Origin: Planctomycetia bacterium
Lineage (GTDB): Bacteria; Planctomycetota; Planctomycetia; Pirellulales; UBA1268
Assembly: GCA_009924545.1 (NCBI GenBank)
Contig: RFRL01000003.1
Span: 1 to 46,501, forward strand
Direction of reading: 5' to 3'
DNA: 46,501 bases
Shown: positions 23,918 through 32,875 of the stretch, piece by piece
How the letters are laid out: each line of letters begins with the position of its first letter
How positions within the stretch are numbered: position 1 is the first letter of the stretch
Program-made: the position numbers and the translations under genes
The notes under the pieces: model-generated
Told to the model about the DNA's origin: nothing
What the model saw: the letters and a program-made list of their open reading frames with translations, nothing else
Databases searched by the model: none

Positions 23918-25039
23918 TCAGCCCGGCTCGGCGGCGGCCGCAGTGGCGCGCTTGAGGTAGGAGTGGAATGCCCAGATCCGCTCCTCACGGGTGCCGATGC
24001 AGCCCCTGAACGGCGTGGCGGCGATGCCGCGTTGCTGCGCCTCGAAGACGCTGGCATCCTCGCGCTGGATGGCGGAGTTGGCTTTCACGCCATGCCGGGC
24101 GACGAGGTGGGCAACGATCCGGGCGAACGGTCCGCGCTTCGTGCCCTCGAGGCTGAACATCCACGCCCATGTCCGCGACGTGGTCGGACCGGTGGGGAGG
24201 TAGACCTGGGCGTAGGTGAACAGGTCGCTGAAGGTGAACACCAGGTTGGGAAAGATGTGATGGTGGACGTACTGGTCGTGGCACGGCGGCCCGCCGAGTT
24301 GGCGTGACACCTGGCGCTGCTTGCGCACCGGCTCGCTTGCCGGGTCGAGGGCGTAGACGAGCGTCGTCGAGCGATCCTCCAGCCAGTGGGCCTGCGCCTC
24401 CTCGGGGATGAGGCCGAAGCCGCCGAGCGTGCTCGGGTGGATGAAGGGGAGGTGGTACGTCTCGACCGTGTTCTCGACGGGGATCTTCCAGTTGCAGGCG
24501 AACTCGCGGTCGTAGGTCCAGTTGCAGTGGTAGGGGGGGGCGAAGGCGGCGGCGATCCTGGGGAGGAACTCGCCGAGGTGTTCCGCGAGGCCCGGTCCTT
24601 CGGGGGCGAGGCGCACGAACACGAGGTCGCCGCAGGTGTCGACGGCGAAGCACTGCAGCCGGGCGTTCTCCCGGTCGAACGGTTTGAAGCAACCGCCGTC
24701 GGGGACCTTCGCCACCTGGCCGGAGGCCGCATACTCCCAGCCGTGGTACTGGCACACGAGGCGCGGGTCGTGCCCCTGCGGCTGGTGGGTGAGCTGGCAG
24801 TGGCGGTGGGAGCAAACGTTGAGGTAGGCGTGAAGGCGCCCTTCGTGGCGGCGGACGAGGACCGGTCGGCCGCACAGGTCGAACGTGCGGTAGTCGCCGT
24901 CCGCCCGGAAATCGCTGCTCAGCGCGACGGGATGCCACGCGGCGAGGAACAGGCGATCCACTTCGGCGCGGGCGGTTTCCGCGGAGAGGTAATCGGCGGC
25001 GTCGAGCTGGTAGGCGAGCTGTTCCTTGTGGACGAACAT
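23918..25039 (-). CDS. Second Rieske non-heme iron oxygenase
   Basis: This 373-residue enzyme is a paralogue of the operon's Rieske protein. All key residues fall at identical positions: Cys76, His78, Cys96, His99 in the cluster domain, and Asn190, Glu193, His196, His201 in ENTVETYHLPFIH. The C-terminal block IGTREERIW also matches ISRREERIT. It is convergent with the thioester reductase (31 nt apart), and its start faces the tRNA-Ser gene. Predicted role: O2-dependent oxidation or desaturation of a lipid or small-molecule substrate, with electrons from an unlinked reductase. Having its own promoter, it may be expressed separately from the synthase operon. Confidence 0.9.
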   Translation of the reverse strand: MFVHKEQLAYQLDAADYLSAETARAEVDRLFLAAWHPVALSSDFRADGDYRTFDLCGRPVLVRRHEGRLHAYLNVCSHRHCQLTHQPQGHDPRLVCQYHGWEYAASGQVAKVPDGGCFKPFDRENARLQCFAVDTCGDLVFVRLAPEGPGLAEHLGEFLPRIAAAFAPPYHCNWTYDREFACNWKIPVENTVETYHLPFIHPSTLGGFGLIPEEAQAHWLEDRSTTLVYALDPASEPVRKQRQVSRQLGGPPCHDQYVHHHIFPNLVFTFSDLFTYAQVYLPTGPTTSRTWAWMFSLEGTKRGPFARIVAHLVARHGVKANSAIQREDASVFEAQQRGIAATPFRGCIGTREERIWAFHSYLKRATAAAAEPG

Positions 25040-25122
25040 GGGGGCCGACCCTACTTGCCGCGGAAAAACCAGTCAAACCGGACTCCCGCGTTCGGCCCTC
25101 CGGCCGGTGGGCGCAGCCCAAC

Positions 25123-25151
25123 TTGAGCGCCGCCCGACCGTTTTCTACATT
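25123..25151 (+). promoter_or_regulatory. Promoter of tRNA-Ser
   Basis: TTGAGC (25123-25128), a 17-nt spacer and TACATT (25146-25151) form a sigma70-like promoter. The predicted transcription start falls about 7 nt further on, at the first base of the tRNA. Confidence 0.55.
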
Positions 25152-25158
25152 TGTCCCC

Positions 25159-25241
25159 GGAGGGTAAGCGAATTGGCCAGCGGTCTGACTCGAAATCAGA
25201 TGCCCCGAAAGGGGTTGCGGGTTCGAATCCCGTGCCCTCCG
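25159..25241 (+). tRNA. tRNA-Ser (anticodon CGA)
   Basis: The acceptor stem GGAGGGT (25159-25165) pairs with GCCCTCC (25234-25240), followed by discriminator G. The anticodon arm TCTGA-CTCGAAA-TCAGA gives anticodon CGA, reading codon UCG. A long variable arm (CCCC-GAAA-GGGG) and a T arm with TTCGAAT complete a class II serine tRNA. CCA is not encoded. It has its own promoter and terminator and lies between the second Rieske gene and the helicase/nuclease pair. Confidence 0.95.
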
Positions 25242-25272
25242 CTCTGAAAAACAAGGCGAAAACGACGAAAAG

Positions 25273-25295
25273 AGCCCCGGAAACGGGGCTTTTTT
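25273..25295 (+). terminator. Intrinsic terminator after tRNA-Ser
   Basis: AGCCCCG (25273-25279), loop GAAA, CGGGGCT (25284-25290) and then TTTTT. The stem is perfect and the GNRA tetraloop stable; it is a strong rho-independent terminator 32 nt after the tRNA. Confidence 0.9.
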
Positions 25296-25375
25296 CATGC
25301 GCCGATCTTCGTGGTCGCGCCGGTCGGCCGCGGGCATGATCGGCGCCCGGCCGCGCGGGAATGAGCTCCGCGACG

Positions 25376-28300
25376 TCAGCCCAGGGGCACGACCTGCCCC
25401 GAGCGCATGAAGACGAGCGTGGTCGTGACGTGGGCCTCGGGGATCCCCAGGAGACCGGCCACCGCCGCGCGGTACGACTCGAGCTGCGGGGCATAGAACG
25501 CCGTCTTCTCGCGGAGGATCCGCGGGTCGGGCGCCCCGCCCCCAGGCGCCGTACCCATGCCGTCAAACTTGAAGTCGATCACCTCGGCGGCCACCGGCCG
25601 ACCGTCACGGTGCCATTCCACCAGCCGGTCGATCACCCCTTGCACGACGCCTTCGTCGTCGGCGAGGGCGAAGGCCCGCTCCCGGCGCAGCACGGGCGTC
25701 GCCGGGCCGACCGGCACTCCGGCGCGCACCAGCCGCTCGGGCAGGATCGCCGCCGGTTCCGCCAGCACCGCCGCCACGGCGGGGGCGGCGCACATCGCGC
25801 GGAAGTCGGCGCGGAGCTTCGGAACCTGATCGGCCACGAGGGGATGCTCGCGCGCGATGCGCGCGAGCACCGTGTCGTCGGGGAGGATCGCCGGCCAGCC
25901 GACCTGCTCCACCCAGGCGTGGAGGAGCGTGCCCACCGCACGGGCCGTGAGCGAGCCGGCGTCGAGAAGGTCGGCGGCGGCGACGGCGCTGCCCCCTTCC
26001 TGTTCCGAGGGGGTGCGCTGCGCGGCACCGCGGCGGCGGCCACCCGCCGGTAGCGGCGCGAGGCGCACCAGCCCGTCGGCGGCGACCACCGGAGCCACCG
26101 GGGCGGCGGGGGAGGCCGACGCCGCCAGAGGCACGTGGTCGACGGCGGGATCGGCATGGTGGCCGGCGCCGAAGAGGATGGTGTCGGGCGTGCAGGGAAC
26201 GTCGGCTGCCAGGGTCGAGCGGAGGATGCCGGCCAGCGTCCGGGGAACGCCGCGCTCGGACCGCGCGGGGGCGATGACGATCTCCATCCCCTGGATGGCG
26301 CGAGTCAGGCCGACGTACAGGGTGGCGATCGATTCGCGGATGATCGGATCGGTCGCGCGGGCGTGGCACTCGGGCCACGGCGGCGGGAGGAGCGGGGCGA
26401 AGTCCTGCGTGACCCCGGCGAGCAATCCGCGGATCGGCGGCAGGGCCCGGCCGGCTGCGGGAGGCCGATCGACGGTCACGCGCGGGTGGTGCGGGACGAG
26501 CGCCCGGTCGAGGTCGGTGAGGACGACGAGGTCGAACTCCAGCCCCTTCGCCTTGTGGATCGTCATCACGCGGATGGCCGCCGGCACGGGGTCGGCGACC
26601 TTTTCGGTGCGCACCCGGGCCACGAACGTGGCGGTGCGGACGAGGCCGTCGGTGCCGCCGACGTGGAGGTCGTGATCGCGGGCCATGGCGAGGAGTTGTT
26701 CCAGCCGGCGCCGGTCGCGGGCCGAGCCGGCGGGCCCGACGACCCCGGCCCACGCGCCGAGCACCGCCGCGTAGCCCTCGTCGACGAGCCGGCGCCGGAT
26801 CCGGTCGAGCGCGGCGCGGCACGCGGCGGGGGGCTCCGCGGCCACGCTGGCCGCGGCTTCGAGCCCGAAGGCCTCCGCCAGCGGGGAGGTGGCCAGATGG
26901 AACCGGGCGATGCCGTCGGCCGGGTGGTCGACGAGGGTCAGGCCCGAGAGCAGGAGCTCCACGGCGGGTGAATCGGGCAGTGGCTGGCCCCCTTCGGCGC
27001 TGGCGGCGATCCCCTGGCCCTTGAGTCGGGCGATGACGCGCTCGGCGCCGGCGTTGGTGCGCACGAGCACCGCGACCGACCGGCCGGGGTTGGCTGCGGC
27101 CAGCGCCGCGGCCCGGTCGGCCGCGTGGTTGAGGATCACCCGCCGTGCTGCCGTCGTCCCCTCGGCCGCCGGACCGGTGCGGAGGCGGACCCAGCCGGGC
27201 AGGTCGCGGTTGCGCGGCGCGGCGATGTGGTGCTGGAAGACCGCGTTCCACCCGGCCACCACCGCACCCGAGTCGGCGAGTTGCGGGCAGGCGGCCAGGC
27301 TGCCGCAGACGGTGTTCACCACGTCGAGCACTGCGGGGCTCGATCGCCAGCTCTGGTGGAGTGGGAATTCGCGGAGTGGCACCGGCCCGGATGCGAAGAA
27401 GGTTCCCAGGGCGTCGAACAACCCGGCTTCACCGCCCCGCCAGCCGTAGATGGCCTGCTTCGTGTCGCCGACGGCGAAGAACGTGCCGCCGGAGGTGACG
27501 GTGTGTTCGGCGAGTCGTTCGAGCACGCGCCACTGGCCCAGCGACGTGTCCTGGAACTCGTCGAGGAGGAGATGCTTCGCGAAGGGAATGCCGCGCCAGC
27601 GGGCGGCATCGAGGGTGCCGTCGGCGGCGGCGTCACCGACCAAGCGGGTGACGTCGTCGAACGACACGATCCCTGCCGCCCGGGAGATTCTGTCGAGCGT
27701 GGCGGCATGGCGGTCGAGCAACTCGCGGATGGCCCGGGTCTGGTCGGCGATGCGCTGGTGGATCGCCGTCCGGGCGACCGCGATGAGCACCTCGTAGCCG
27801 GCCACGACGGCCGGGGGGAGCGGTTTGCGGGCGAAGGTCGGCTCCCCGGCGAGCACCTTGGGGGCGATTCCCTTGGCGAGGAACTCCTTCCACAGACCGG
27901 CCGTGAAGTTGGCCAGACCCTGGTCGCGGGCCTTGGTGGTGGTGTCGTTGGCACAGTCGGCGGCGCCGATCGTGGCTACCGCGGCCGCGACCTCGGCATC
28001 GGTCGGGCGGCGCGGCACGGGGAGCCGGTCCCAGGCGGTGGGGTCGGCCTGCCGGTGGAGCGATGCGAGGTCGGTGATGATGTCGGTGACCGCCTCCTCC
28101 AGGCCGCGCCCGGTCTTGCCGCCGGTCACCTGCACCAGGAGCGTGGCCATCGTCGCGGCGGTCGCCGTGGAGCCGTCGCCGAGGGCGGCATGGATCGCGC
28201 GGCGGCGCTGCGCGGCGAGCTCCGACTCGCTCCCCACCATCCAGCCGTCGGGTAGCCCCAGTTCGTAGCGCGCCGCATCGGCCGCCGCCACGAAGAAGGC

Positions 28301-28654
28301 GTCGAGGGTGCCCACCGCCACGCGGCCAAGCGAGCGCGTGAGGGTGGCGAGGAGCGTGCGGAACGTGGCAGCCGTGGCCCCCGGGGCACCGATGTCCGAG
28401 GCCAGCGTCGCCGTGGCGCCCGGGAGAGCGGGATCGGCGGCATCCGCGAGGCGGCGCAGCACCCGCGCGAGAATCTCCCCGGCTGCCTTGCGGGCGAAGG
28501 TCGCGGCGAAGATCTCCTCCGGCGGCGTACCGTCGGCGAGGAGAGTGATGAGCCGGGTGGAGAGGGCATGGGTCTTGCCCGTGCCGGCGCTGGCCCGCAC
28601 CGCCACGAAGCGGTTCGTCGCCCCGTTTCCCGTCAGTGCCGCCGATCCGCTCAT
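25376..28654 (-). CDS. AddA-like UvrD-family helicase with PD-(D/E)XK nuclease domain
   Basis: This 1092-residue protein joins a superfamily-1 helicase with a RecB-type nuclease. The Walker A motif ASAGTGKT is at 21-28. Walker B DEFQDTS is near 365, followed by VGDTKQAIYGWRGGE. The C-terminal helicase motifs MTIHKAKGLEFD and LYVGLTRA follow. Near 1025 the nuclease core VIDFKFDG is seen, then REKTAFYAPQLESY. This is the AddA/RecB layout, acting on double-strand DNA ends for recombinational repair. The start MSGSAALTG is chosen because its ATG overlaps the stop of the upstream partner gene (ATGA, 28651-28654). The longer open frame upstream has no homology. It is the downstream half of a two-gene unit with the AddB-like gene. 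Confidence 0.87.
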   Translation of the reverse strand: MSGSAALTGNGATNRFVAVRASAGTGKTHALSTRLITLLADGTPPEEIFAATFARKAAGEILARVLRRLADAADPALPGATATLASDIGAPGATAATFRTLLATLTRSLGRVAVGTLDAFFVAAADAARYELGLPDGWMVGSESELAAQRRRAIHAALGDGSTATAATMATLLVQVTGGKTGRGLEEAVTDIITDLASLHRQADPTAWDRLPVPRRPTDAEVAAAVATIGAADCANDTTTKARDQGLANFTAGLWKEFLAKGIAPKVLAGEPTFARKPLPPAVVAGYEVLIAVARTAIHQRIADQTRAIRELLDRHAATLDRISRAAGIVSFDDVTRLVGDAAADGTLDAARWRGIPFAKHLLLDEFQDTSLGQWRVLERLAEHTVTSGGTFFAVGDTKQAIYGWRGGEAGLFDALGTFFASGPVPLREFPLHQSWRSSPAVLDVVNTVCGSLAACPQLADSGAVVAGWNAVFQHHIAAPRNRDLPGWVRLRTGPAAEGTTAARRVILNHAADRAAALAAANPGRSVAVLVRTNAGAERVIARLKGQGIAASAEGGQPLPDSPAVELLLSGLTLVDHPADGIARFHLATSPLAEAFGLEAAASVAAEPPAACRAALDRIRRRLVDEGYAAVLGAWAGVVGPAGSARDRRRLEQLLAMARDHDLHVGGTDGLVRTATFVARVRTEKVADPVPAAIRVMTIHKAKGLEFDLVVLTDLDRALVPHHPRVTVDRPPAAGRALPPIRGLLAGVTQDFAPLLPPPWPECHARATDPIIRESIATLYVGLTRAIQGMEIVIAPARSERGVPRTLAGILRSTLAADVPCTPDTILFGAGHHADPAVDHVPLAASASPAAPVAPVVAADGLVRLAPLPAGGRRRGAAQRTPSEQEGGSAVAAADLLDAGSLTARAVGTLLHAWVEQVGWPAILPDDTVLARIAREHPLVADQVPKLRADFRAMCAAPAVAAVLAEPAAILPERLVRAGVPVGPATPVLRRERAFALADDEGVVQGVIDRLVEWHRDGRPVAAEVIDFKFDGMGTAPGGGAPDPRILREKTAFYAPQLESYRAAVAGLLGIPEAHVTTTLVFMRSGQVVPLG

Positions 28655-31600
28655 GCCGCCTCCCCGTCTTCTTCGTCGTCGCCGTCGAGGATCGCGTGCG
28701 TCTGGCAGATCGCGTCGAACTCGGGAAACGACCGGGCAGCCTCGGTGACGGGGGGCCAGAAAACGCCCGCGCGGATCCCGCGGACCACCGCGCGGGCCTT
28801 CTCGATCGCCGCGGCGTGATCGGCGGCGGTCCACTCGGCGAGGCGCACCCCGGTGTCCTCCGTCCGGGCCGGGAGGTTGAAATACCCGACCCGCACCTGC
28901 TCCGTGTCGGCGGCGGCCGCGAGGCCGGGAATCCCGGCGTGCGGGGCGAGGAGCCGGTAGAGCGGCAACTGGAGATCGGCCCACTCACCACGCACGAGGT
29001 GGATTCGGTCCGGGGATTTCCCCTGGGCCGACGTTTTGTAGTCGAGGATCTCCCACGCTCCGCTGCCGGGATGGTGATCGACGCGATCGAACCGGGCCGC
29101 CAGCCGCGCGGGCACGCCATCGACGTCGAGGTGATCGCCGCCGACGTCGAGTTCCGCAGCCACGATCCGCCAGCCGGCGGCGGCCCGGTCGGCCTGCACG
29201 GCGGCGAACCGGATCAGCCGGCGGCGGGCGAGGGCCGCCTGGATCCGCACCGCCGGCAGCGCGGCGGGGCCGTAGCGGGCGGCCACCATGCCGTCGAGAA
29301 GGGAGGTGAGGGCGGCAGCGATCGCGTCGGCGTCGGTCGACGATGCCAGCGCCGCGTCGGTGGCGAACCGCTCCAAACAGTGATGCACCAGCGTGCCGAA
29401 ATCGGCGGGGCCGAGTTCGAGGTGGGCGTCGGTGGCGGACGCCAGCCGGAGCCGGTGCCGCAGCCACCACCGGTAGGGGCAGGCGAGGTAGTCGCGGAAG
29501 GCGGTCACGCGGAGCACGAGTGGTCGCTCGGGGAGGAAGGGGGCGACACTGTCGGGAGTGGGCACCGGCAGCCGGGTCGCGACGCTCGGCGTTGCGCTCG
29601 CGGCCCCGGTGGGAAGCGGCGCCGCACACAGCCGCCGGACGGTGTCCACGAGGTCGCTCTCCGGTCGACGGAACAGCAGGCGGCTGGGGACGGCCACCGC
29701 GCCATCGACCCGGTGCCGGGGCACGACCACCAGGAGGGCCGCGCGGCAGGTCGCCGCCAGCCCCAGGCTCCAGGCGTCACGGGCCGCGGTCCGGCCGGTG
29801 TCGGGCAGGCCGAGCGCCTGGCGGAGCGGATCGGGGAGGAGCGGATCGCGCCCCGCCCCACCCGGCAGCACCCCTTCCACGGCGCTCGTCACGGCCAGCG
29901 CCGGCGCATCGTCGAGCGCCACCTCGAGCCAGCCCACGATGGGGATCGCCCCCGGATCGGGCAGCGGGGGCACCACGCGCCGCCCCCACCCGGAGAGCAG
30001 CAGTCGCGCCAGGCCGGCCGCCCCCGCTGCGGCGGCCAGCTCGTCGGGCAACGTCTCCATCTCGGCGAGCGCCTCCCCCAGCGACTCGAGTGCCACCACG
30101 ACCGTCCGTTCCGCGTCTGCGTTGCGGTCGAAGACGTGCGCGCCAAGCGCATCGCGCATCACCCCGCGCACCGCCGCGACCCAGGCCGCGGCCCGGCCGG
30201 TGGCCGGCCTGCCCGTGGAGGGCTTCCGCGGCACCCGTTTGGCGATCGCTCCACTCGCCGTTCCGAGGCCGGCGAGCCAAGTGTCGGCGGCTTCGAGGAG
30301 GGCGAGGAACCGACCCGCGTCGGTGTCGTCACGGGTCCCGCCGGCGGCACTGGCATCAAGGTCGGCGGCCCGCGCCAGCAGGTCCCGGTCGATCCCCAGC
30401 GGCAGATGACGGGCGGCCACGGCGTCGGCCACGGCGGCCGGCAGCGCCACCCCCGTACGCGATCCGAGCAGGTGCGCCGCATCGGGGCAGCGGAGGAGCT
30501 GGGCGAAGGAGGCGAAGTCGCCCCGGGCGACCCAGTCGAAGATGGCGTCGAGCAACTGCCACGGCGTCGAGCGTTGCACCGGACGGCCACCCGCGGCCCG
30601 GCCGGAGAGCCCCAACGACCGGAGCCGCTCCTCCAGGTCGGGGATCAGCGCGGCGTCGGGGGCCGCGATCGTGATCTCGTCGGCGGCGTAACGCCCGTCG
30701 AGATCCCGGAGCCACGCGACGACGGCGTCGGCCTGCCCCGCCGCATCCTCCACGACCACCATCCGCTCGAGTGCGATCGGGAGCGGCACCGACTCCCACG
30801 CCGCGGGCACGATGCAGCCGAAGTCGTCGAAGGCGGCGTCGACGTCGGCGGCGCTCATCGTGGGTGGCGCGGCGACGAGGGCATCGCAGCCCTCTGGCAG
30901 GGCGGCCAGCAGGCTCCGTTGCAGCGGGTCGAGATCGACGGTGGCGACCAGCACGATCCGCCGGTCGCAGCGCACCTCGTGGTTCTCCAGTGCCCTCCGC
31001 CGCGCGGTCTGCCGGTCCCAGCGGTCGAGGGCGTGGAGCCGTGCCAGGTACTTTTCCTCGAGTCGGGCGAGGGCCTGCCAGCGATCGTGGTCGCCGAAGG
31101 CGGGGAGTTTGGCCTCGGCGGCCATGGCAAAACCGCTGAACCCCAAGCCATGGGCCGCCAGTTCACGGTGCAGGGAAACGATCCCCGCCGCCGTGTCGAT
31201 CAGCCGCTCACCCGACGGTTCGGCCGTCGTGGGGTCGTCGAGGCCGGGGGCGAGGAGGGCCCGGTCGTGCGGCTTGGCCGTGGCGATCGCGCCGGCCCAG
31301 CAGAGGGTTTCAAGGAGGGTGTCGGTGAGGGGTTTGACTGGCGTGTAGAAGAACTCCGGCAGCTCGCCGGGCGTGGTCATGCGCGGCGGCACGAGCGTGA
31401 GCCGGCGGCAGGCCGCTTCCGCGATCAACAGTTCCACGAGGCGCTGGCCGGCGGCCCGGCCCGGGAGGACCACGAGATACCCAGACAAGTCGGCGCTGCC
31501 CGCCGCGGCGGAGCGCTCGCCGGCGGGGCGGCTCCCTGGGGCCGGGGCGTTCCTCACGGTGGCGTCGTTCGCGGTGGCAGCTTCGAGGAGCCACGCGGCC

Positions 31601-31701
31601 GCGGCCCGGAGGACTCCCGTGGCGGTGTCGAGGCGGTGCCTCCGGCAGGCGCCGCCGGGGGGAGACTCCGTGGGGGGCGCGGCGGCGTTTTCGGCGGCCA
31701 T
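28651..31701 (-). CDS. AddB-like PD-(D/E)XK nuclease/inactivated helicase partner
   Basis: The 1016-residue protein starts with a degenerate helicase-like half (SGYLVVLPGRAAGQRLVELL, without a P-loop) and ends with a RecB-family nuclease: FRDYLACPYRWWLRHRL near 735 and ILDYKTSAQGK near 885. That is the arrangement of AddB/RexB, the scaffold and second nuclease of AddAB, which processes DNA ends. The stop overlaps the AddA-like start, so the pair is co-translated. The CxxCx5C group that binds an iron-sulfur cluster at the C-terminus of Bacillus AddB is not seen; the tail is acidic (DGDDEEDGEAA). The subunit is therefore probably of the cluster-free type. Confidence 0.8.
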   Translation of the reverse strand: MAAENAAAPPTESPPGGACRRHRLDTATGVLRAAAAWLLEAATANDATVRNAPAPGSRPAGERSAAAGSADLSGYLVVLPGRAAGQRLVELLIAEAACRRLTLVPPRMTTPGELPEFFYTPVKPLTDTLLETLCWAGAIATAKPHDRALLAPGLDDPTTAEPSGERLIDTAAGIVSLHRELAAHGLGFSGFAMAAEAKLPAFGDHDRWQALARLEEKYLARLHALDRWDRQTARRRALENHEVRCDRRIVLVATVDLDPLQRSLLAALPEGCDALVAAPPTMSAADVDAAFDDFGCIVPAAWESVPLPIALERMVVVEDAAGQADAVVAWLRDLDGRYAADEITIAAPDAALIPDLEERLRSLGLSGRAAGGRPVQRSTPWQLLDAIFDWVARGDFASFAQLLRCPDAAHLLGSRTGVALPAAVADAVAARHLPLGIDRDLLARAADLDASAAGGTRDDTDAGRFLALLEAADTWLAGLGTASGAIAKRVPRKPSTGRPATGRAAAWVAAVRGVMRDALGAHVFDRNADAERTVVVALESLGEALAEMETLPDELAAAAGAAGLARLLLSGWGRRVVPPLPDPGAIPIVGWLEVALDDAPALAVTSAVEGVLPGGAGRDPLLPDPLRQALGLPDTGRTAARDAWSLGLAATCRAALLVVVPRHRVDGAVAVPSRLLFRRPESDLVDTVRRLCAAPLPTGAASATPSVATRLPVPTPDSVAPFLPERPLVLRVTAFRDYLACPYRWWLRHRLRLASATDAHLELGPADFGTLVHHCLERFATDAALASSTDADAIAAALTSLLDGMVAARYGPAALPAVRIQAALARRRLIRFAAVQADRAAAGWRIVAAELDVGGDHLDVDGVPARLAARFDRVDHHPGSGAWEILDYKTSAQGKSPDRIHLVRGEWADLQLPLYRLLAPHAGIPGLAAAADTEQVRVGYFNLPARTEDTGVRLAEWTAADHAAAIEKARAVVRGIRAGVFWPPVTEAARSFPEFDAICQTHAILDGDDEEDGEAA

Positions 31702-31749
31702 GGATCCTTCCAGCCGGGGTGTGGACGGGAGTATAGCGGCCCCCGGCGA

Positions 31750-32709
31750 TCACGCCGGCACAAGCGCTGCGATCGCCTCCCCTTCGTCGGGCAGGAGCCG
31801 CAGGTCGGCCGCCGCGACCAGGTCGCCGAGCTGTCCGGGGCGGCGCGCGCCGACGATCGCCGCGGTCACTGCTGCATGCCCCAGCACCCAGGCCAGCGCC
31901 ATCGCGCCGACGGCGACGCCGCGGTCGGCAGCCCGCGATCGGAGGCGCTCGACGAACGCGAGATGGGCGGAGAACCGCGGTTCCTGGAAAAGGGGATTTT
32001 TCTCTTTCCGCCAGTCGTCGGCCGGCAGGTCGCGGAACCGCTCAGGCGACCAGCTGCCGGTGAGCAGGCCCGACGCCATCGGGGAGTAGGCGAGCACGCC
32101 CACGCCGTGGGCCTGGCACCACGGGAGGATCTCCCCCTCGATGTCGCGCCGCAGCAGCGAGTAGGGGGGCTGGAGCGAGGTGACCGGGGCGATCGCTGCG
32201 GCGCGCTCGAGCTGGGCGACGTTGAAATTGCTGACCCCGATCCACCCGACCTTGCCGGCGGCGCGGAGCCGGGCACATTCCGCCCACCCCTCTTCGATCT
32301 CGTCGTCGGGTTCGGGCCAGTGGATTTGGTACAGGTCGATGCGCTCCACGCCGAGGCGCCGCAGGCTCGCCTCGCACTCGGCGCGAATGCTCGCCGCCGT
32401 GAGCCGTTTGCCCACCTCGCGCCGGTCGTTCCACACGCGACCGCATTTGGTGAACAGCAGCGGCCGGCGCGATGCGGGCACCGCGGCCAGCGCCCGGCGA
32501 ATCACCTCCTCGGCATGGCCGAGCCCGTAGACCGGCGCCGTGTCGATCCAGTTGATCCCCAGGTCGAGGGCCTCGTGGATGGCGGCGATGCTGTCCGAAT
32601 CGTCCTGGTGGCCCCAGGCGAACGGCCAACCGGCCCCGCCGATGGCCCAGCTCCCGAAGCCGAGCGGGGTGATCATCAGGTCGGAGCTGCCGAGGCGCCG
32701 GGTGTGCAT
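31750..32709 (-). CDS. Aldo/keto reductase
   Basis: The 319-residue (beta/alpha)8 enzyme uses NADPH to reduce aldehydes or ketones. The family tetrad is complete: Asp56 and Tyr61 (DTAPVYGLGHAEE), Lys88 (FTKCG) and His130 (QIHWPEPD). GVSNFNVAQLE and the late VGARRPGQL segment (cofactor-binding) fit the open-chain sugar/aldehyde-reductase-like AKRs. The start MHTRRLGSSDLMITPLGFG is the normal family N-terminus; an upstream Met adds 27 unrelated residues. It ends 48 nt before the AddB-like gene on the same strand and is divergent from the dehydrogenase-like heme protein. Confidence 0.92.
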   Translation of the reverse strand: MHTRRLGSSDLMITPLGFGSWAIGGAGWPFAWGHQDDSDSIAAIHEALDLGINWIDTAPVYGLGHAEEVIRRALAAVPASRRPLLFTKCGRVWNDRREVGKRLTAASIRAECEASLRRLGVERIDLYQIHWPEPDDEIEEGWAECARLRAAGKVGWIGVSNFNVAQLERAAAIAPVTSLQPPYSLLRRDIEGEILPWCQAHGVGVLAYSPMASGLLTGSWSPERFRDLPADDWRKEKNPLFQEPRFSAHLAFVERLRSRAADRGVAVGAMALAWVLGHAAVTAAIVGARRPGQLGDLVAAADLRLLPDEGEAIAALVPA

Positions 32710-32875
32710 GCATGTGCTCCGGGAACGATTGGGCCACTCGGGGGGTGAACGCCCGGGTGGCTGCGTCCCACCGGATGGCGGCCGCGCCACGGAGTGGCAT
32801 GACTATCATGGTGGCGGGGAATGACGCGCTGTCGAGTGGCGGCGGATTTCCCCACCGCCCACGGTAGGCCATGAT

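Noticed and set aside
25159..25241. tRNA-Ser as attachment site of a recent island
   Set aside because: No duplicated tRNA 3' end and no integrase gene were seen on either side in this window.
28636..32748. 1370-codon open frame on the plus strand
   Set aside because: It is the antisense shadow of the AddAB-like pair and the aldo/keto reductase; composition is Gly/Arg/His-biased with no recognisable domain.
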